DNA of 64,000 nt from Ornithinibacillus sp047228935 (GCF_047228935.1 NZ_JBFEGG010000004.1:186001-250000), one strand, 5' to 3'; positions 49,204 through 57,784 are shown, numbered from the stretch's first letter. Translations and numbers: made by a program. Notes: generated by a model not told the origin, from the sequence alone.

Positions 49204-50047
49204 AGTTAATAACTTAACGAAGAAATACGGAACCAAGCTAGCATTAAATTCAATTTCTTTTACTCTTGAAGAGCCGAAAATATATGGTTTATTAGGACGG
49301 AATGGTGCAGGTAAGACTACGTTTATGGAAATACTTGCAGGGCAAATTTTATCTACAAGTGGAGAGATTTTGATAGATGGAGAAAAGCCTTTTGATAATA
49401 GGAAGCTTACAGAATCGATTTGTTTGATAAAAGAAGGGCAGAACTTTAAAAAAGACTTAACGATAAAAAATGTTTTAACGATTAGTTCCTTCTTTTATCC
49501 TAATTGGGATCAAGTATTAGCTTTGGAATTAGTGAACGAATATAACTTAGATTTAAAAGCCAAAGTAAAGGCACTCTCTAAAGGGATGGAGTCTGCATTA
49601 GGAATTATTGTTGGTCTAGCGAGTAAAGCACCGATAACAGTTTTTGATGAACCATATATCGGACTTGATGCCGCAGCACGGAAGAAGTTTTACGATATCC
49701 TATTAGAAGAATATGAAAAAGAGCCAAGAACAATTATTTTTTCTACTCATTTAATCGATGAAGTTAGCTTAATGTTTGAAGAAGTCCTCATTTTACAAGA
49801 TGGTAAACTTGCCATTCAAGAGAATGCCGATGTATTACGTAATAGTGCTTGTGCTGTATCTGGAACGATTGAACAAGTTGAAAGATTTATAGAAGGTAAA
49901 GAAGTAATTACAACGAAAAAACTAGCAGGTATGATGACGGCATATGTGGTGGGACATCTAGAGGAAGCTAAAGATAACGGGCTATCGGTTGAAGGTGTAC
50001 CTATTCAGGAATTAATGATTTATCTTACGGAAAGGAAGGGAGCGTAA
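49193..50047 (+). CDS. ABC transporter ATP-binding protein (module 1)
   Basis: 284 aa. Walker A LLGRNGAGKTT, a degenerate signature ALSKGMESALG in place of LSGGQ, Walker B ITVFDEPYIGLD and the His switch FSTHLIDE. This type pairs with YtrA regulators. Overlaps the regulator upstream and the permease downstream. Confidence 0.88.
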   Translation: MKIEVNNLTKKYGTKLALNSISFTLEEPKIYGLLGRNGAGKTTFMEILAGQILSTSGEILIDGEKPFDNRKLTESICLIKEGQNFKKDLTIKNVLTISSFFYPNWDQVLALELVNEYNLDLKAKVKALSKGMESALGIIVGLASKAPITVFDEPYIGLDAAARKKFYDILLEEYEKEPRTIIFSTHLIDEVSLMFEEVLILQDGKLAIQENADVLRNSACAVSGTIEQVERFIEGKEVITTKKLAGMMTAYVVGHLEEAKDNGLSVEGVPIQELMIYLTERKGA

Positions 50048-50751
50048 TGATGAATAACCAAATAAAGGGTTTATTATATTTCTTTATAAGTGATATTCGC
50101 CATAGCATCCTCATTTTTTGGTCGATCTTATTATTTGTTTTGCTAGTTTCAATTGCCTTTGCATATTACCTATTAGGTGTAGAAGATGGGATGTTGGCAT
50201 TCGGCTTTCCGTTTGCTATTTATTTTTACTGTACCATTTTAGGGTTTATGACAGTTAAAGAGAGTATTCCTTTCTCTATCAAAATGGGAGCAACTCGTAA
50301 AAACATTATAATAAGTATTGGGTTATTTTTCTTAATCATTGCGACTTTAAAATCACTGATTGCTAATGTACTTCAAGAAGTTGTTCTTTTCATTACAGAG
50401 AGTACAAATATAACATCTTTCATGTTTTTACATCCAGCGATGCTTTTCGAAGATACTTTTCTAAATCGAATCTTAGTAGACATTAGTATTATGTTTTTCC
50501 TACTTTCATTTATGTTTGTTATAGGATTATTATTCTATAAATACGGTTTTGCCGGTGGAGGACTCGTGGCAGGGGTTTTAGTAATAGCACTAATGTTTGG
50601 AATTGCTAAGGGATGGATATATGATTTCATCGTAGAACTAGCAAAAAAGGTAGATATTCTATTTTTCTTTCAAATACTTGGAGTTGGATTATTACTATTC
50701 CTATTCTCGTTTGTGTTTGTTAGAAGGATTACGATTGAGAAAAAAAGATGA
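50047..50751 (+). CDS. ABC transporter membrane subunit (module 1)
   Basis: 234 aa with about 6 transmembrane segments (first near residues 20-42) and no extracellular domain. Poorly conserved sequence; role inferred from the overlap with the ATPase gene. Together with it, probably an exporter. Confidence 0.75.
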   Translation: MMNNQIKGLLYFFISDIRHSILIFWSILLFVLLVSIAFAYYLLGVEDGMLAFGFPFAIYFYCTILGFMTVKESIPFSIKMGATRKNIIISIGLFFLIIATLKSLIANVLQEVVLFITESTNITSFMFLHPAMLFEDTFLNRILVDISIMFFLLSFMFVIGLLFYKYGFAGGGLVAGVLVIALMFGIAKGWIYDFIVELAKKVDILFFFQILGVGLLLFLFSFVFVRRITIEKKR

Positions 50752-51223
50752 TGAAATAAGAGGCTGAGGCATAACAAAATAATACAGATGTCAAGCCGAA
50801 TAATGCATCTTATCAGCACCGGAAATATACGGAGACTCCTTGAAAAAGAAAAGCACTTTTTCTGCGTGCGATGTGTCGCTGCCGAAGCATTCCTTGGGAC
50901 TGCGGTTACTCGTCCCACCGAAAACCTTTGTCCTGCGGGAGAAAAGTCATTGGTGAGACCCCATTGATGCCCCTGCGTCTGCAAGTGATGATCCGTAGTA
51001 AGCTTCCTCGGGGCAAGGTAGTGAAGAAGCTTACTCAAGTAGCAGCCTGGCTCACCAGCCGTCCGCGGCAAAGAAGACACTGCGAGGTAGTTTCGAGCAG
51101 ATGTCGCACTTGTGCTGGAAGTGAAAGCGTAGAATATTTCCGGTGCGTGGTAGGGGCTCTATATTAGGTTATTGTTTTGCCTAAAATACTTTTGCCCCAG
51201 CTTCTTTTAACATTGACTTGCTA
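50752..51223. other. Intergenic region between two convergent ABC modules
   Basis: 472 bp filled mainly by the large palindromic repeat listed next. Open frames inside are not supported: they lack ribosome sites and follow the GC-rich repeat. Between the repeat end and 51223 I see nothing else. Confidence 0.7.
50816..51146. repeat. Expanded palindromic intergenic element, copy 2 (331 bp)
   Basis: Ends GCACCGGAAATAT at 50816-50828 and its complement at 51134-51146. It shares with the 9539-9656 element the ordered blocks ACGGAGACTCCT, GGTGAGACCCC and GGCTCACCAGCCG. The stretches between blocks are longer and carry their own hairpins (for example AAGCTTCCTCGG ... GAAGAAGCTT). Likely a diverged, enlarged member of the same family. 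Confidence 0.75.
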
Positions 51224-52000
51224 TTATGCAGCCATTTCTTTACGTTTAAATATTTGCCCGGAAATTAGTATTAGTAAGATTGAGATAACTAAAGTGATGA
51301 CACCGGTTAGAATAAGATCACTATTCAGTTCGCCTGTACTAATAACTTCGCGAATGTATCCCGATAAATTATTCGGACTCCAGTCTAAAACATGCTGGAA
51401 AATCTGCGTCACAATACTCATCACCATAATCGTAAGGATGGTAAAGAATACAACTAAACCAGCGGATTTTACAAAGGTGTTATAAAAAATCGTTAGAGAT
51501 ACGACTAACGTTAACCATAGTCCATAGAAGAAGAAAATAATGAAGAAATCTCTAACAGTTAATGTGCCAAATAAGATATTGATATAGTACCAGCTTACTA
51601 GTAAGCCTAATAATAGAGATACCCAGACTAGTAGTAAAAAGGAAGCCCATTTTGCCGTAATATAATTCATATAATACACTGGCTTAACTAAGATAAGCTC
51701 GGAAATACCACTTTTTCTTTCGCTAGCAATAGTTCCCATGGTAATTAAAACAATAACTAATACCCCTAACATACTTAATTGAGAAAGACTCATCATGATC
51801 ACATCAGATGGAGCATATTCAGGTAGTTCAAAGACTGCTCCTTCAGGCATACCACCTACAGAGTCAATAATTTGGGGTAAGTAGTAAGTTGTTAAAGGGT
51901 CCATGATAGATAATAAAATTATTACTAAAGGCACCCAAATCCATTTTTTATTTCTCCAGTTTTCTAACAGTTCTTTTTGAAATAATGTCATCCATTGCAT
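51224..52000 (-). CDS. ABC-2-type permease (module 2)
   Basis: 258 aa, six transmembrane segments, beginning MQWMTLFQKELLENWRNKKW, which is typical of NosY/YxlG-like ABC-2 permeases, and SERKSGISELILVKPVYYMN. Start overlaps the ATPase stop. Last gene of the second GntR operon. Confidence 0.83.
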   Translation of the reverse strand: MQWMTLFQKELLENWRNKKWIWVPLVIILLSIMDPLTTYYLPQIIDSVGGMPEGAVFELPEYAPSDVIMMSLSQLSMLGVLVIVLITMGTIASERKSGISELILVKPVYYMNYITAKWASFLLLVWVSLLLGLLVSWYYINILFGTLTVRDFFIIFFFYGLWLTLVVSLTIFYNTFVKSAGLVVFFTILTIMVMSIVTQIFQHVLDWSPNNLSGYIREVISTGELNSDLILTGVITLVISILLILISGQIFKRKEMAA

Positions 52001-52911
52001 TATGATTTCACCACCCTCATAAACATGTCCTCGAGTGACGCCTGATTAATTGAAAATCTAGTAATCGGCCAAGTTTCTTTTGTTGCTATGGAAAGTATTT
52101 CATCACGTGCAACTTTAACGTCTGATACAGTAATAAAGAGTGTGTTACGTTCAATTTTTGTGTTATCAACATAATCAAGGCTATCTAACTTTTCCTGATA
52201 AAGATTAATATCATCTTCAACCTGCAGTTCAATTACAGTAGTTTGATATTTTTTTCGAAGTTCCGCTATTGATCCAGACTCAATAATATGCCCTTGATTA
52301 AGTAATAGAAGCTCATCACTTACTTCCTCGGCATCATTTAAAATGTGTGTAGAGAATAAGATTGTCATGTTTTCTTTTAATTTCTTCATGAGGATAAGCA
52401 CTTCTCTTCGGCCAAGCGGATCAAGGGAGGCTACAGGTTCATCTAAGATTAATAGTTTAGGCTCGTGAATAATTGCTTGGGCGATACCTAGACGTTGTTT
52501 CATCCCCCCAGAGTACCGAGCGATTCGTTCGTTCTTAGCTTCATCAGAAATACCAACCACTTTTAAAAGCTCATCTGCTCTTTTTGTCGCATCTTCCTTA
52601 GTTAGCTTTGCTAACTTCCCACTATAAATCAAAAACTCCCTACCAGTCATCCAAGTATGAAAGGCAGGATACTGCGGTAAATAGCCGATTTTATCTCGAA
52701 TATCCTGATTTTTCTCTTTGTTTTCAAACTGTATCGTTCCAGCGGACGGTTTTAATAAGCCGGATAAAGTTCTTAAGGTCGTCGTCTTTCCTGCACCGTT
52801 AGGACCGATTAAGGCGATGCATTGGTTATGGCCAAATTCAAAACTTATTTTGTCCACAACGGTTTTCGCACCATATTTCTTGGTTAATTGTTCAACTTTC
52901 AGTAAAGCCAT
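52000..52911 (-). CDS. ABC transporter ATP-binding protein (module 2)
   Basis: 303 aa. Walker A LIGPNGAGKTTT, signature YSGGMKQRLGIAQ, Walker B LLILDEPVASLDP, His switch FSTHIL, and a C-terminal extension (about 215-300) typical of antibiotic or peptide exporters such as YxlF. Overlaps its neighbours at both ends. Confidence 0.9.
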   Translation of the reverse strand: MALLKVEQLTKKYGAKTVVDKISFEFGHNQCIALIGPNGAGKTTTLRTLSGLLKPSAGTIQFENKEKNQDIRDKIGYLPQYPAFHTWMTGREFLIYSGKLAKLTKEDATKRADELLKVVGISDEAKNERIARYSGGMKQRLGIAQAIIHEPKLLILDEPVASLDPLGRREVLILMKKLKENMTILFSTHILNDAEEVSDELLLLNQGHIIESGSIAELRKKYQTTVIELQVEDDINLYQEKLDSLDYVDNTKIERNTLFITVSDVKVARDEILSIATKETWPITRFSINQASLEDMFMRVVKS

Positions 52912-53117
52912 TAGCTTTGTCTCCTTCCAAAAATAAAGTAGAGAATTGGTCCAAAAATGCTAACTAGAAGGATAATTAGTGCCCATAGCCATTTAGGGCC
53001 ATTAGTTTCTTTTACCTTAACTAAATCAACAATGGCTACGATTAATAAAATAAGTTGGATAATCAAGACAGGTGCAATCATGGCCCAATTAATATCTATC
53101 AATAAAATCAACTCCAA
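52911..53117 (-). CDS. PLDc_N-type small membrane protein (YxlE-like)
   Basis: 68 aa, two transmembrane helices with KVKETNGPKWLWALIILLVS and FGPILYFIFGR, the phospholipase D N-terminal domain found alone in YxlE. In B. subtilis yxlE lies next to the ABC genes yxlFG, as here. Role unknown. Confidence 0.8.
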   Translation of the reverse strand: MELILLIDINWAMIAPVLIIQLILLIVAIVDLVKVKETNGPKWLWALIILLVSIFGPILYFIFGRRQS

Positions 53118-53129
53118 ATTATAGTTATT

Positions 53130-54230
53130 TTACATCCCTAACAAATATGGAATGGCTACTGGCAATAAAATAATTACTAAGAAAATAATCCATGCAATTG
53201 GTCTTGCCAAGTTAATAGTCCAACCAACCCCAAATCGTTTTTCTAAAAATAGTGCAGGGTCACTTGGATTGAAATAAAATATTCCAAGCTTCCAATGTTT
53301 ATCATCATCACGATCAATAACATTACCATTAGCACCAGTTGATACCTTCACCCGGCTACCACCTTGGCCAGTAGTAATCGATAGGATGATTGCCCAAAGG
53401 GTTAGTATACCTGTGAAAACGAATGGTACGATGGTAAGCAGTTTTGAATCAATTGTGAAGATAAATGAAAGTTGAATAAAGGAAAATAAGATTGTTAACC
53501 CAATACCAGTCCCGATAAGATATAGAGACCATCTTCTTCTAAAGATTACACTTTGTTGCATGGATTCTTCAGGCTTTTCGGCACTAATTTGTTGTTTAGC
53601 CTTAGCAACCATCGTATTTAAAAATATGAAGAGCAATGTTAAATAAAGACTCATAATTGGCATGACTAGTAAGGAACGTGTAGTTTTCGCTGTCCAGTTC
53701 GTTACTTCACCATCAAAATTATATTGCATTGGAATTTGCTCAGGTATACGGTCATAAAACATAAACGTAATGGTAATAACTGCGAAAGTAATTAGAAACG
53801 AAATGCTGAACCAAAGATTAGAATAGATTAACTTTTGCTTTCTAAATTCTGTAGAGACAAATACAGCTTGAGACTTTTCCTTTCCCCAGCTTGCATGTTG
53901 TTTTAACTTCTTCATAACACGATAAAAGTGTAAGTAAATGAAAAAGGTCCCAATTAAATAGAGGAAAATTAGTCCTGAAAAAGAAAGGGCAAAGGTGTTT
54001 TCATCCATGTTATTAATAGAACCAATAACGAAAAATAGTACGATAACTAAAATACTAGCAATTCCCGAATACGTAACATATTTTTTACGAAGTTTCTTAA
54101 TCTCATCTGTATGATAAACTTCTTCTGGAATTGATACTCCAAAGCTTTCTGTTCTCCGTGTCCAATAAGGAATAAACATGGTAGAAATAAAAACTGGAAG
54201 TAAAATAAGTAATAAATATATCAAATTCAT
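53130..54230 (-). CDS. DUF1648/DUF5808 membrane protein
   Basis: 366 aa with about 8 transmembrane segments. A central DUF1648-like portion (FYDRIPEQIPMQYNFDGEVT) and a C-terminal DUF5808-like end (HWKLGIFYFNPSDPALFLEK). Such proteins often accompany GntR regulators and ABC exporters in Bacilli; function unknown. Starts directly after the GntR gene stop. Confidence 0.8.
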   Translation of the reverse strand: MNLIYLLLILLPVFISTMFIPYWTRRTESFGVSIPEEVYHTDEIKKLRKKYVTYSGIASILVIVLFFVIGSINNMDENTFALSFSGLIFLYLIGTFFIYLHFYRVMKKLKQHASWGKEKSQAVFVSTEFRKQKLIYSNLWFSISFLITFAVITITFMFYDRIPEQIPMQYNFDGEVTNWTAKTTRSLLVMPIMSLYLTLLFIFLNTMVAKAKQQISAEKPEESMQQSVIFRRRWSLYLIGTGIGLTILFSFIQLSFIFTIDSKLLTIVPFVFTGILTLWAIILSITTGQGGSRVKVSTGANGNVIDRDDDKHWKLGIFYFNPSDPALFLEKRFGVGWTINLARPIAWIIFLVIILLPVAIPYLLGM

Positions 54231-54620
54231 TTACGTAGAACCCCCTTTATAAGTTTCGAATATGTTTGAACATAGTTTTAAAAACTCTTCTTCACTAATA
54301 TCTCTACATACTGATTCAGCAATTAGTGGTCGTAAATTCTTTTTAAGGTGATCTCGGTAGGTTTCGTCTGCCTTTGGTACCCCATCAGGATTTACTACTA
54401 CTCCTTTTTGACGGTGAATTTGGATAAATCCGTCCTGTTTTAATTGTTGATAAGCTTTATTAACGGTATGAAGATTAATCCCAATATCTGCTGCAAGACT
54501 TCTCACAGAAGGAAGTCCTTCCCCTGGAGTGAGTTCCTTTCGAGCTATCCCGTCAATAATTTGATGAACTAGCTGCTGATAAATAGGTTCATTCGATTCA
54601 AAATCAAGATTTATAAGCAC
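54231..54620 (-). CDS. GntR-family regulator, YtrA subgroup (module 2)
   Basis: 129 aa. Winged helix (EPIYQQLVHQIIDGIARKEL, LPSVRSLAADIGINLHTVNK) with a short helical tail. First gene of a five-gene operon (GntR, DUF1648, PLDc_N, ATPase, permease). The upstream palindrome should be its own operator. Confidence 0.88.
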   Translation of the reverse strand: MLINLDFESNEPIYQQLVHQIIDGIARKELTPGEGLPSVRSLAADIGINLHTVNKAYQQLKQDGFIQIHRQKGVVVNPDGVPKADETYRDHLKKNLRPLIAESVCRDISEEEFLKLCSNIFETYKGGST

Positions 54621-54693
54621 ATTTGGTCACACTCCTTTTGTTGTGGTGGCAGTATTATCGAGATTCAACAATCATAAGCCATAAAAACAATAT

Positions 54694-54730
54694 GTTCTAA
54701 CTGTTATATTTATAGTATAACAGTTAGAAC
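54694..54730. promoter_or_regulatory. Perfect GntR operator of module 2
   Basis: Arms GTTCTAACTGTTATA (54694-54708) and its exact complement (54716-54730) with a 7-bp centre. It overlaps the -10 and part of the spacer of the predicted minus-strand promoter. Confidence 0.85.
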
Positions 54731-54741
54731 GGTTATGTCAA
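54714..54741 (-). promoter_or_regulatory. Promoter of GntR-ABC module 2
   Basis: Minus strand TTGACA (54741-54736), 16 bp, TATACT (54719-54714). Confidence 0.75.
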
Positions 54742-54800
54742 TAGAGTTTATTGGAATTATCAGTTTTCGAGGTTAAAAAGTTAAAAAGGTAAATTTTAAT

Positions 54801-54973
54801 TTAACCACAATAATATCCACAATATAACTGTTGATTTAAAGGGGAAATGCTAATTTATGCACATTATCCACAATACAATGTGCACATTTGTTAACATGAA
54901 ATTGTGTATAGGATGGGAGAATTATTAAGGTTTCACCCTAATTATCCACAACGCGAGTTAAACATGTGAATAA
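54801..54973. other. DnaA-box cluster
   Basis: Four perfect TTATNCACA boxes: TTATGCACA 54855-54863, TTATCCACA 54864-54872 (directly abutting), TTATCCACA 54942-54950, and an inverted TTATTCACA at 54965-54973. Three one-mismatch boxes lie at 54801-54809, 54813-54821 and 54903-54911 (inverted). They fill the gene-free stretch between the GntR promoter and yfhE (54742-55002), where I see no gene. Confidence 0.75.
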
Positions 54974-54982
54974 TTATTAGCC

Positions 54983-55014
54983 ATAAAAAAAGACCGAAGC
55001 AATTAGCTTCGATC
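54983..55014 (-). terminator. Terminator of yfhE
   Basis: Minus strand GATCGAAGC and GCTTCGGTC around TAATT, followed by seven T. The first arm overlaps the end of the gene. Confidence 0.85.
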
Positions 55015-55122
55015 TGCTCTTTGGCGTGCACGGTCTGCACGCTTAAATTCTTTTTGATACAAAACTTCCTGAGTTTTGTTTAAATACTTATCTCGTACTT
55101 CACGTTTTTCTCTCGCCGACAT
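55003..55122 (-). CDS. yfhE: YfhE-like small protein, 39 aa
   Basis: The minus strand encodes MSAREKREVRDKYLNKTQEV then LYQKEFKRADRARQRADRS. The TQEVLYQ(K/R)EFKRAD core fits the YfhE family of spore-forming Bacilli. Highly basic and helical. Site GAGGGATAAC before ATG. Lies next to the yfhF region, as in B. subtilis. Function unknown. Confidence 0.75.
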   Translation of the reverse strand: MSAREKREVRDKYLNKTQEVLYQKEFKRADRARQRADRS

Positions 55123-55178
55123 AGTTATCCCTCGCTTTTAGTAATTAGAATAACCACATCTGTATATTTTATACAATA

Positions 55179-55733
55179 CTATACTACTTCATCATCAGCA
55201 TTTGCCTCAAGGTTAGCAAATTGTTGATAAGAAAGATAGTGCTCTCTAGAAATTGCAAAGATATCATAAATCTCATCTTTTTGATTCACTTTTTGGTAGA
55301 CTTCTGGGTATATCGTATTTCCTAAGGCAACATAAGGAAGTTTAAGAACGGCTTTTGTGGAGCGGATGTTGGTTTTTCGTACTTTCATGAAGATAGTCTC
55401 GATATTATAATCAAAGAATAACTCATCGAAAAACTGCTCCTTAGCTAGGCGATTATATCCTTTCCCAAAATAAGGCTGGCCGATCCATGTTGCCAAAAAA
55501 CCGTGATTCTGTTCAATATCAAACAGATTAATGGTACCGATTGGCTGTTGGTATTCATCTAAGATCGTCCTTGAGATCAACTCACCGCGTTCTTCTGATT
55601 CTATTGTTTTCTTCGTGATGAAGTAAAATTCATCTGTCGTTGTTGCTTTATGTCTAACATATGGGAATACATCTGGGTGTGACATTAGTTCAAACAATAC
55701 TGGCACCTCATGTAATTCACGCTTTTTTAGCAT
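55179..55733 (-). CDS. GNAT-family acetyltransferase
   Basis: About 184 aa, RimJ/RimL-like N-acetyltransferase. The acetyl-CoA-binding motif A is in TWIGQPYFGKGYNRLAKEQF, followed by IETIFMKVRKTNIRSTKAVL. Substrate unknown. ATG 55733 is chosen because AGGAGGG lies 7 nt upstream. That site is also the 3' arm of a terminator hairpin, and a structured leader precedes it, so both transcription and translation are likely controlled. Confidence 0.85.
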   Translation of the reverse strand: MLKKRELHEVPVLFELMSHPDVFPYVRHKATTTDEFYFITKKTIESEERGELISRTILDEYQQPIGTINLFDIEQNHGFLATWIGQPYFGKGYNRLAKEQFFDELFFDYNIETIFMKVRKTNIRSTKAVLKLPYVALGNTIYPEVYQKVNQKDEIYDIFAISREHYLSYQQFANLEANADDEVV

Positions 55734-55891
55734 CAAAAAACCCTCCTTATTTATGCAGGAGGGTAACCAAAGAAAAGGAAACCTAGTTGGTAGCCCACCC
55801 GCGAATTTTTATTTAAGAACAACAAAAATTCGGGGTGGGAATCGAACCCACTAGAACCAGTCTAAACCGGTGGCGCACCATTTGCCTTCCC
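55734..55891 (-). ncRNA. Structured leader RNA of the GNAT gene with tRNA T-arm-like hairpin
   Basis: The predicted RNA starts near GGGAAGG (55891-55885), 6-7 nt after a TATAAT. It contains a tRNA-like T arm (GTGGG, TTCGATT, CCCAC; 55851-55835), a preceding hairpin ACCGG/CTGGT, and a GGC ... GCC arm. A long hairpin (55794-55839) uses the same CCCAC and so excludes the T arm. The last hairpin is a terminator holding the ribosome site. The 7-nt GGGAAGG can also pair with CCTTTTC downstream. No known riboswitch class was recognised. Confidence 0.6.
55735..55764 (-). terminator. Terminator overlapping the Shine-Dalgarno of the GNAT gene
   Basis: Minus strand ACCCTCCT and AGGAGGGT pair around a 9-nt loop, and six T follow. 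The AGGAGGG arm is the ribosome site of the gene starting at 55733. Confidence 0.8.
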
Positions 55892-55892
55892 T

Positions 55893-55898
55893 ATTATA
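55893..55898 (-). promoter_or_regulatory. -10 element of the structured leader
   Basis: Perfect TATAAT on the minus strand; the -35 is weak (GTTACA at 17 bp or TTGTTA at 19 bp). Confidence 0.5.
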
Positions 55899-55996
55899 TT
55901 TTGACGTGTCATTTTTGTAACAATACATATAATACTATGATTCTCACCAAAATGGAACAACTTTTTTTACAAAATTATCGACAAAAAATGTAAATT

Positions 55997-56893
55997 TTAA
56001 TTTACACGACCAAACAATTGATGTAAAGCACTATCCAGCGTCGGATAGCTGAACTCAAAACCGTTTTCAAGAGCTTTATTAGGTACTACATACTGTCCTT
56101 TCAACACGAGTTGACTCATTTCACCGGTAGCTATTCGTATTAAGAGACCAGGAGTTGGAAACCAATATGGCCTGTGAAGACTATTAGCAAGTTTTTGATT
56201 AAACTCTTTATTACGAGTAGGATTTGGTGCTGTGACATTTAAGGCTCCAGAAATATTCTTATTTTGAACAGCAAAGATAATAAGGTCTACTACATCATTT
56301 ATATGAATCCAAGATGTCCATTGCTCCCCCTTTCCAACTCGACCACCAATAAAAAGTTTAGTTGGTAGGGACATAAGTGGTAAAGCACCCCCATCTTTGC
56401 CTAATATAACCCCGAACCTTGCATATACCGTACGAATATCGATTTCTTCTGCTTGCTTGGCTGTATTTTCCCAAGCTACTACGACATCAGCTAGAAAATC
56501 CTCCCCAGGCTTTTTAGTCTCCTCAGTAAAAATTTTCTCATCAGAAATCCCGTAGTATCCAACAGCCGATCCACTTATGAACACTTCTGGCTTATGGTCC
56601 ATTTGCTTCATTAGATTTATAAGCTTTTGTGTAGTTTCAATTCTACTTGTTTTAATCATTTCTTTCTTTTTCTTCGTCCAATAACCGAATAAACTCTCTC
56701 CTGCTAAGTTTATTACGCCATCAATTCGAGGCATCTCAAATGCTTCTTCAAACGTAATATATGTAGTAAGTTCTGTATTGGAATATTTTTCTGGAGTTCG
56801 TGTTAAGATGTAGCAGTTAAGGTTGAGAGATGTTAATTTTTGTATAAGTTTTTTACCAACAAAGCCAGTTCCTCCTGTGATTAAATAATTCAT
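55997..56893 (-). CDS. yfhF: TIGR01777/SDR39U1-family epimerase-like protein YfhF
   Basis: NAD(P)-binding extended SDR, 298 aa. LITGGTGFVGKKL at the N-terminus, INLAGESLFGYWTKKKK, ISGSAVGYYG and ARFGVILGKDGGALP mark the family, and a DUF1731 end (PTPGLLIRIATGEMSQLVL) follows. Enzymatic role unknown. ATG 56893 follows GAGGAG. Divergent from recX, as in B. subtilis. Confidence 0.9.
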   Translation of the reverse strand: MNYLITGGTGFVGKKLIQKLTSLNLNCYILTRTPEKYSNTELTTYITFEEAFEMPRIDGVINLAGESLFGYWTKKKKEMIKTSRIETTQKLINLMKQMDHKPEVFISGSAVGYYGISDEKIFTEETKKPGEDFLADVVVAWENTAKQAEEIDIRTVYARFGVILGKDGGALPLMSLPTKLFIGGRVGKGEQWTSWIHINDVVDLIIFAVQNKNISGALNVTAPNPTRNKEFNQKLANSLHRPYWFPTPGLLIRIATGEMSQLVLKGQYVVPNKALENGFEFSYPTLDSALHQLFGRVN

Positions 56894-56962
56894 CAAAAAT
56901 CTCCTCACTTCTGGTAATCTTATATTATTATCATGTTATGATGGACAAAAGGGGTGAAGAAG

Positions 56963-57784
56963 TTGCCAGCAATAATTAGCCGAATAACAACACAAAAAAG
57001 GAGTAAACAACGATACAATATTTATCTAGTAGAAGGTAATAGTGATAAGTATGCCTTTAGTGTTGATGAAGCAATCTTGGTGGAATTTGGACTGAGAAAG
57101 GGACTTGAGCTAGATGAAGCAACGATTGATCTCCTCATACGAAAGGATACTATTCAAAAATCTTATCTTCTAGCCATCAATTATTTAAGCTTCCGAATGA
57201 GAACCCGACAGGAAATGTATGAGTATTTAGTGAAAAAGGAAGTAGAGCCTGAACATATTACTATCATTATTGATCGTCTAACAAAAGAAGGGCTACTTAA
57301 TGATAAACAGTTTGCAGAAGCTTTTACATTAACGAGAATGAATACTACATCAAAAGGTCCTCAACTTGTTAAACGTGAATTAATCGAGAAAGGAGTTGCC
57401 CCTACCATTGCAGAAGATGCAATATCTCTTTATACTTATGATACACAATTTGAGAAGGCAATGAAATGGGTAAACAAGAAATTAAGCTCTAGTAAGAAAG
57501 AATCTTTTAACAAGAAAATTGAGCAACTGCGTATAACACTAATGCAAAAAGGGTTTACATCTGATGTCATTAGTGAGGTTCTGTTATCAGTAGTAGATGA
57601 AAAGGACACTTCAGCAGAGTGGGAATCTCTAGTATACCAAGGCGAAAAGCTAGTGAGGAAACATTCTACTAAAAAGTCAGGTTATGAGCTTAAAATGAAA
57701 GTAAAAGAAGGCTTATATCGAAAGGGATTCCAAATTGATTTGATTAATAAGTTTATTGATGAAGAAATGGTACAGGAATCCTAA
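56963..57784 (+). CDS. recX: Regulatory protein RecX
   Basis: Controls RecA filament length. Three-helix repeats: AINYLSFRMRTRQEMYEYLV, then LLNDKQFAEAFTLTRMNTTS, and further copies to the end (YRKGFQIDLINKFID). About 273 aa, the long Bacillus form. TTG 56963 is taken as start since AGGGGTG sits too close to the GTG at 56954. Confidence 0.88.
   Translation: MPAIISRITTQKRSKQRYNIYLVEGNSDKYAFSVDEAILVEFGLRKGLELDEATIDLLIRKDTIQKSYLLAINYLSFRMRTRQEMYEYLVKKEVEPEHITIIIDRLTKEGLLNDKQFAEAFTLTRMNTTSKGPQLVKRELIEKGVAPTIAEDAISLYTYDTQFEKAMKWVNKKLSSSKKESFNKKIEQLRITLMQKGFTSDVISEVLLSVVDEKDTSAEWESLVYQGEKLVRKHSTKKSGYELKMKVKEGLYRKGFQIDLINKFIDEEMVQES

Noticed and set aside
50871..51167. 98-codon open frame in the palindromic repeat
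   Set aside because: Lies wholly in a GC-rich structured repeat, has no ribosome site, and reads as low-quality Cys/Arg-rich sequence.
55760..55891. A functional tRNA gene at the T-arm-like hairpin
   Set aside because: The T arm is canonical, but the 3' acceptor strand next to it does not pair with the 5' end, the anticodon-like loop has 6 nt, and there is no CCA-type end. Treated as tRNA mimicry in a leader.
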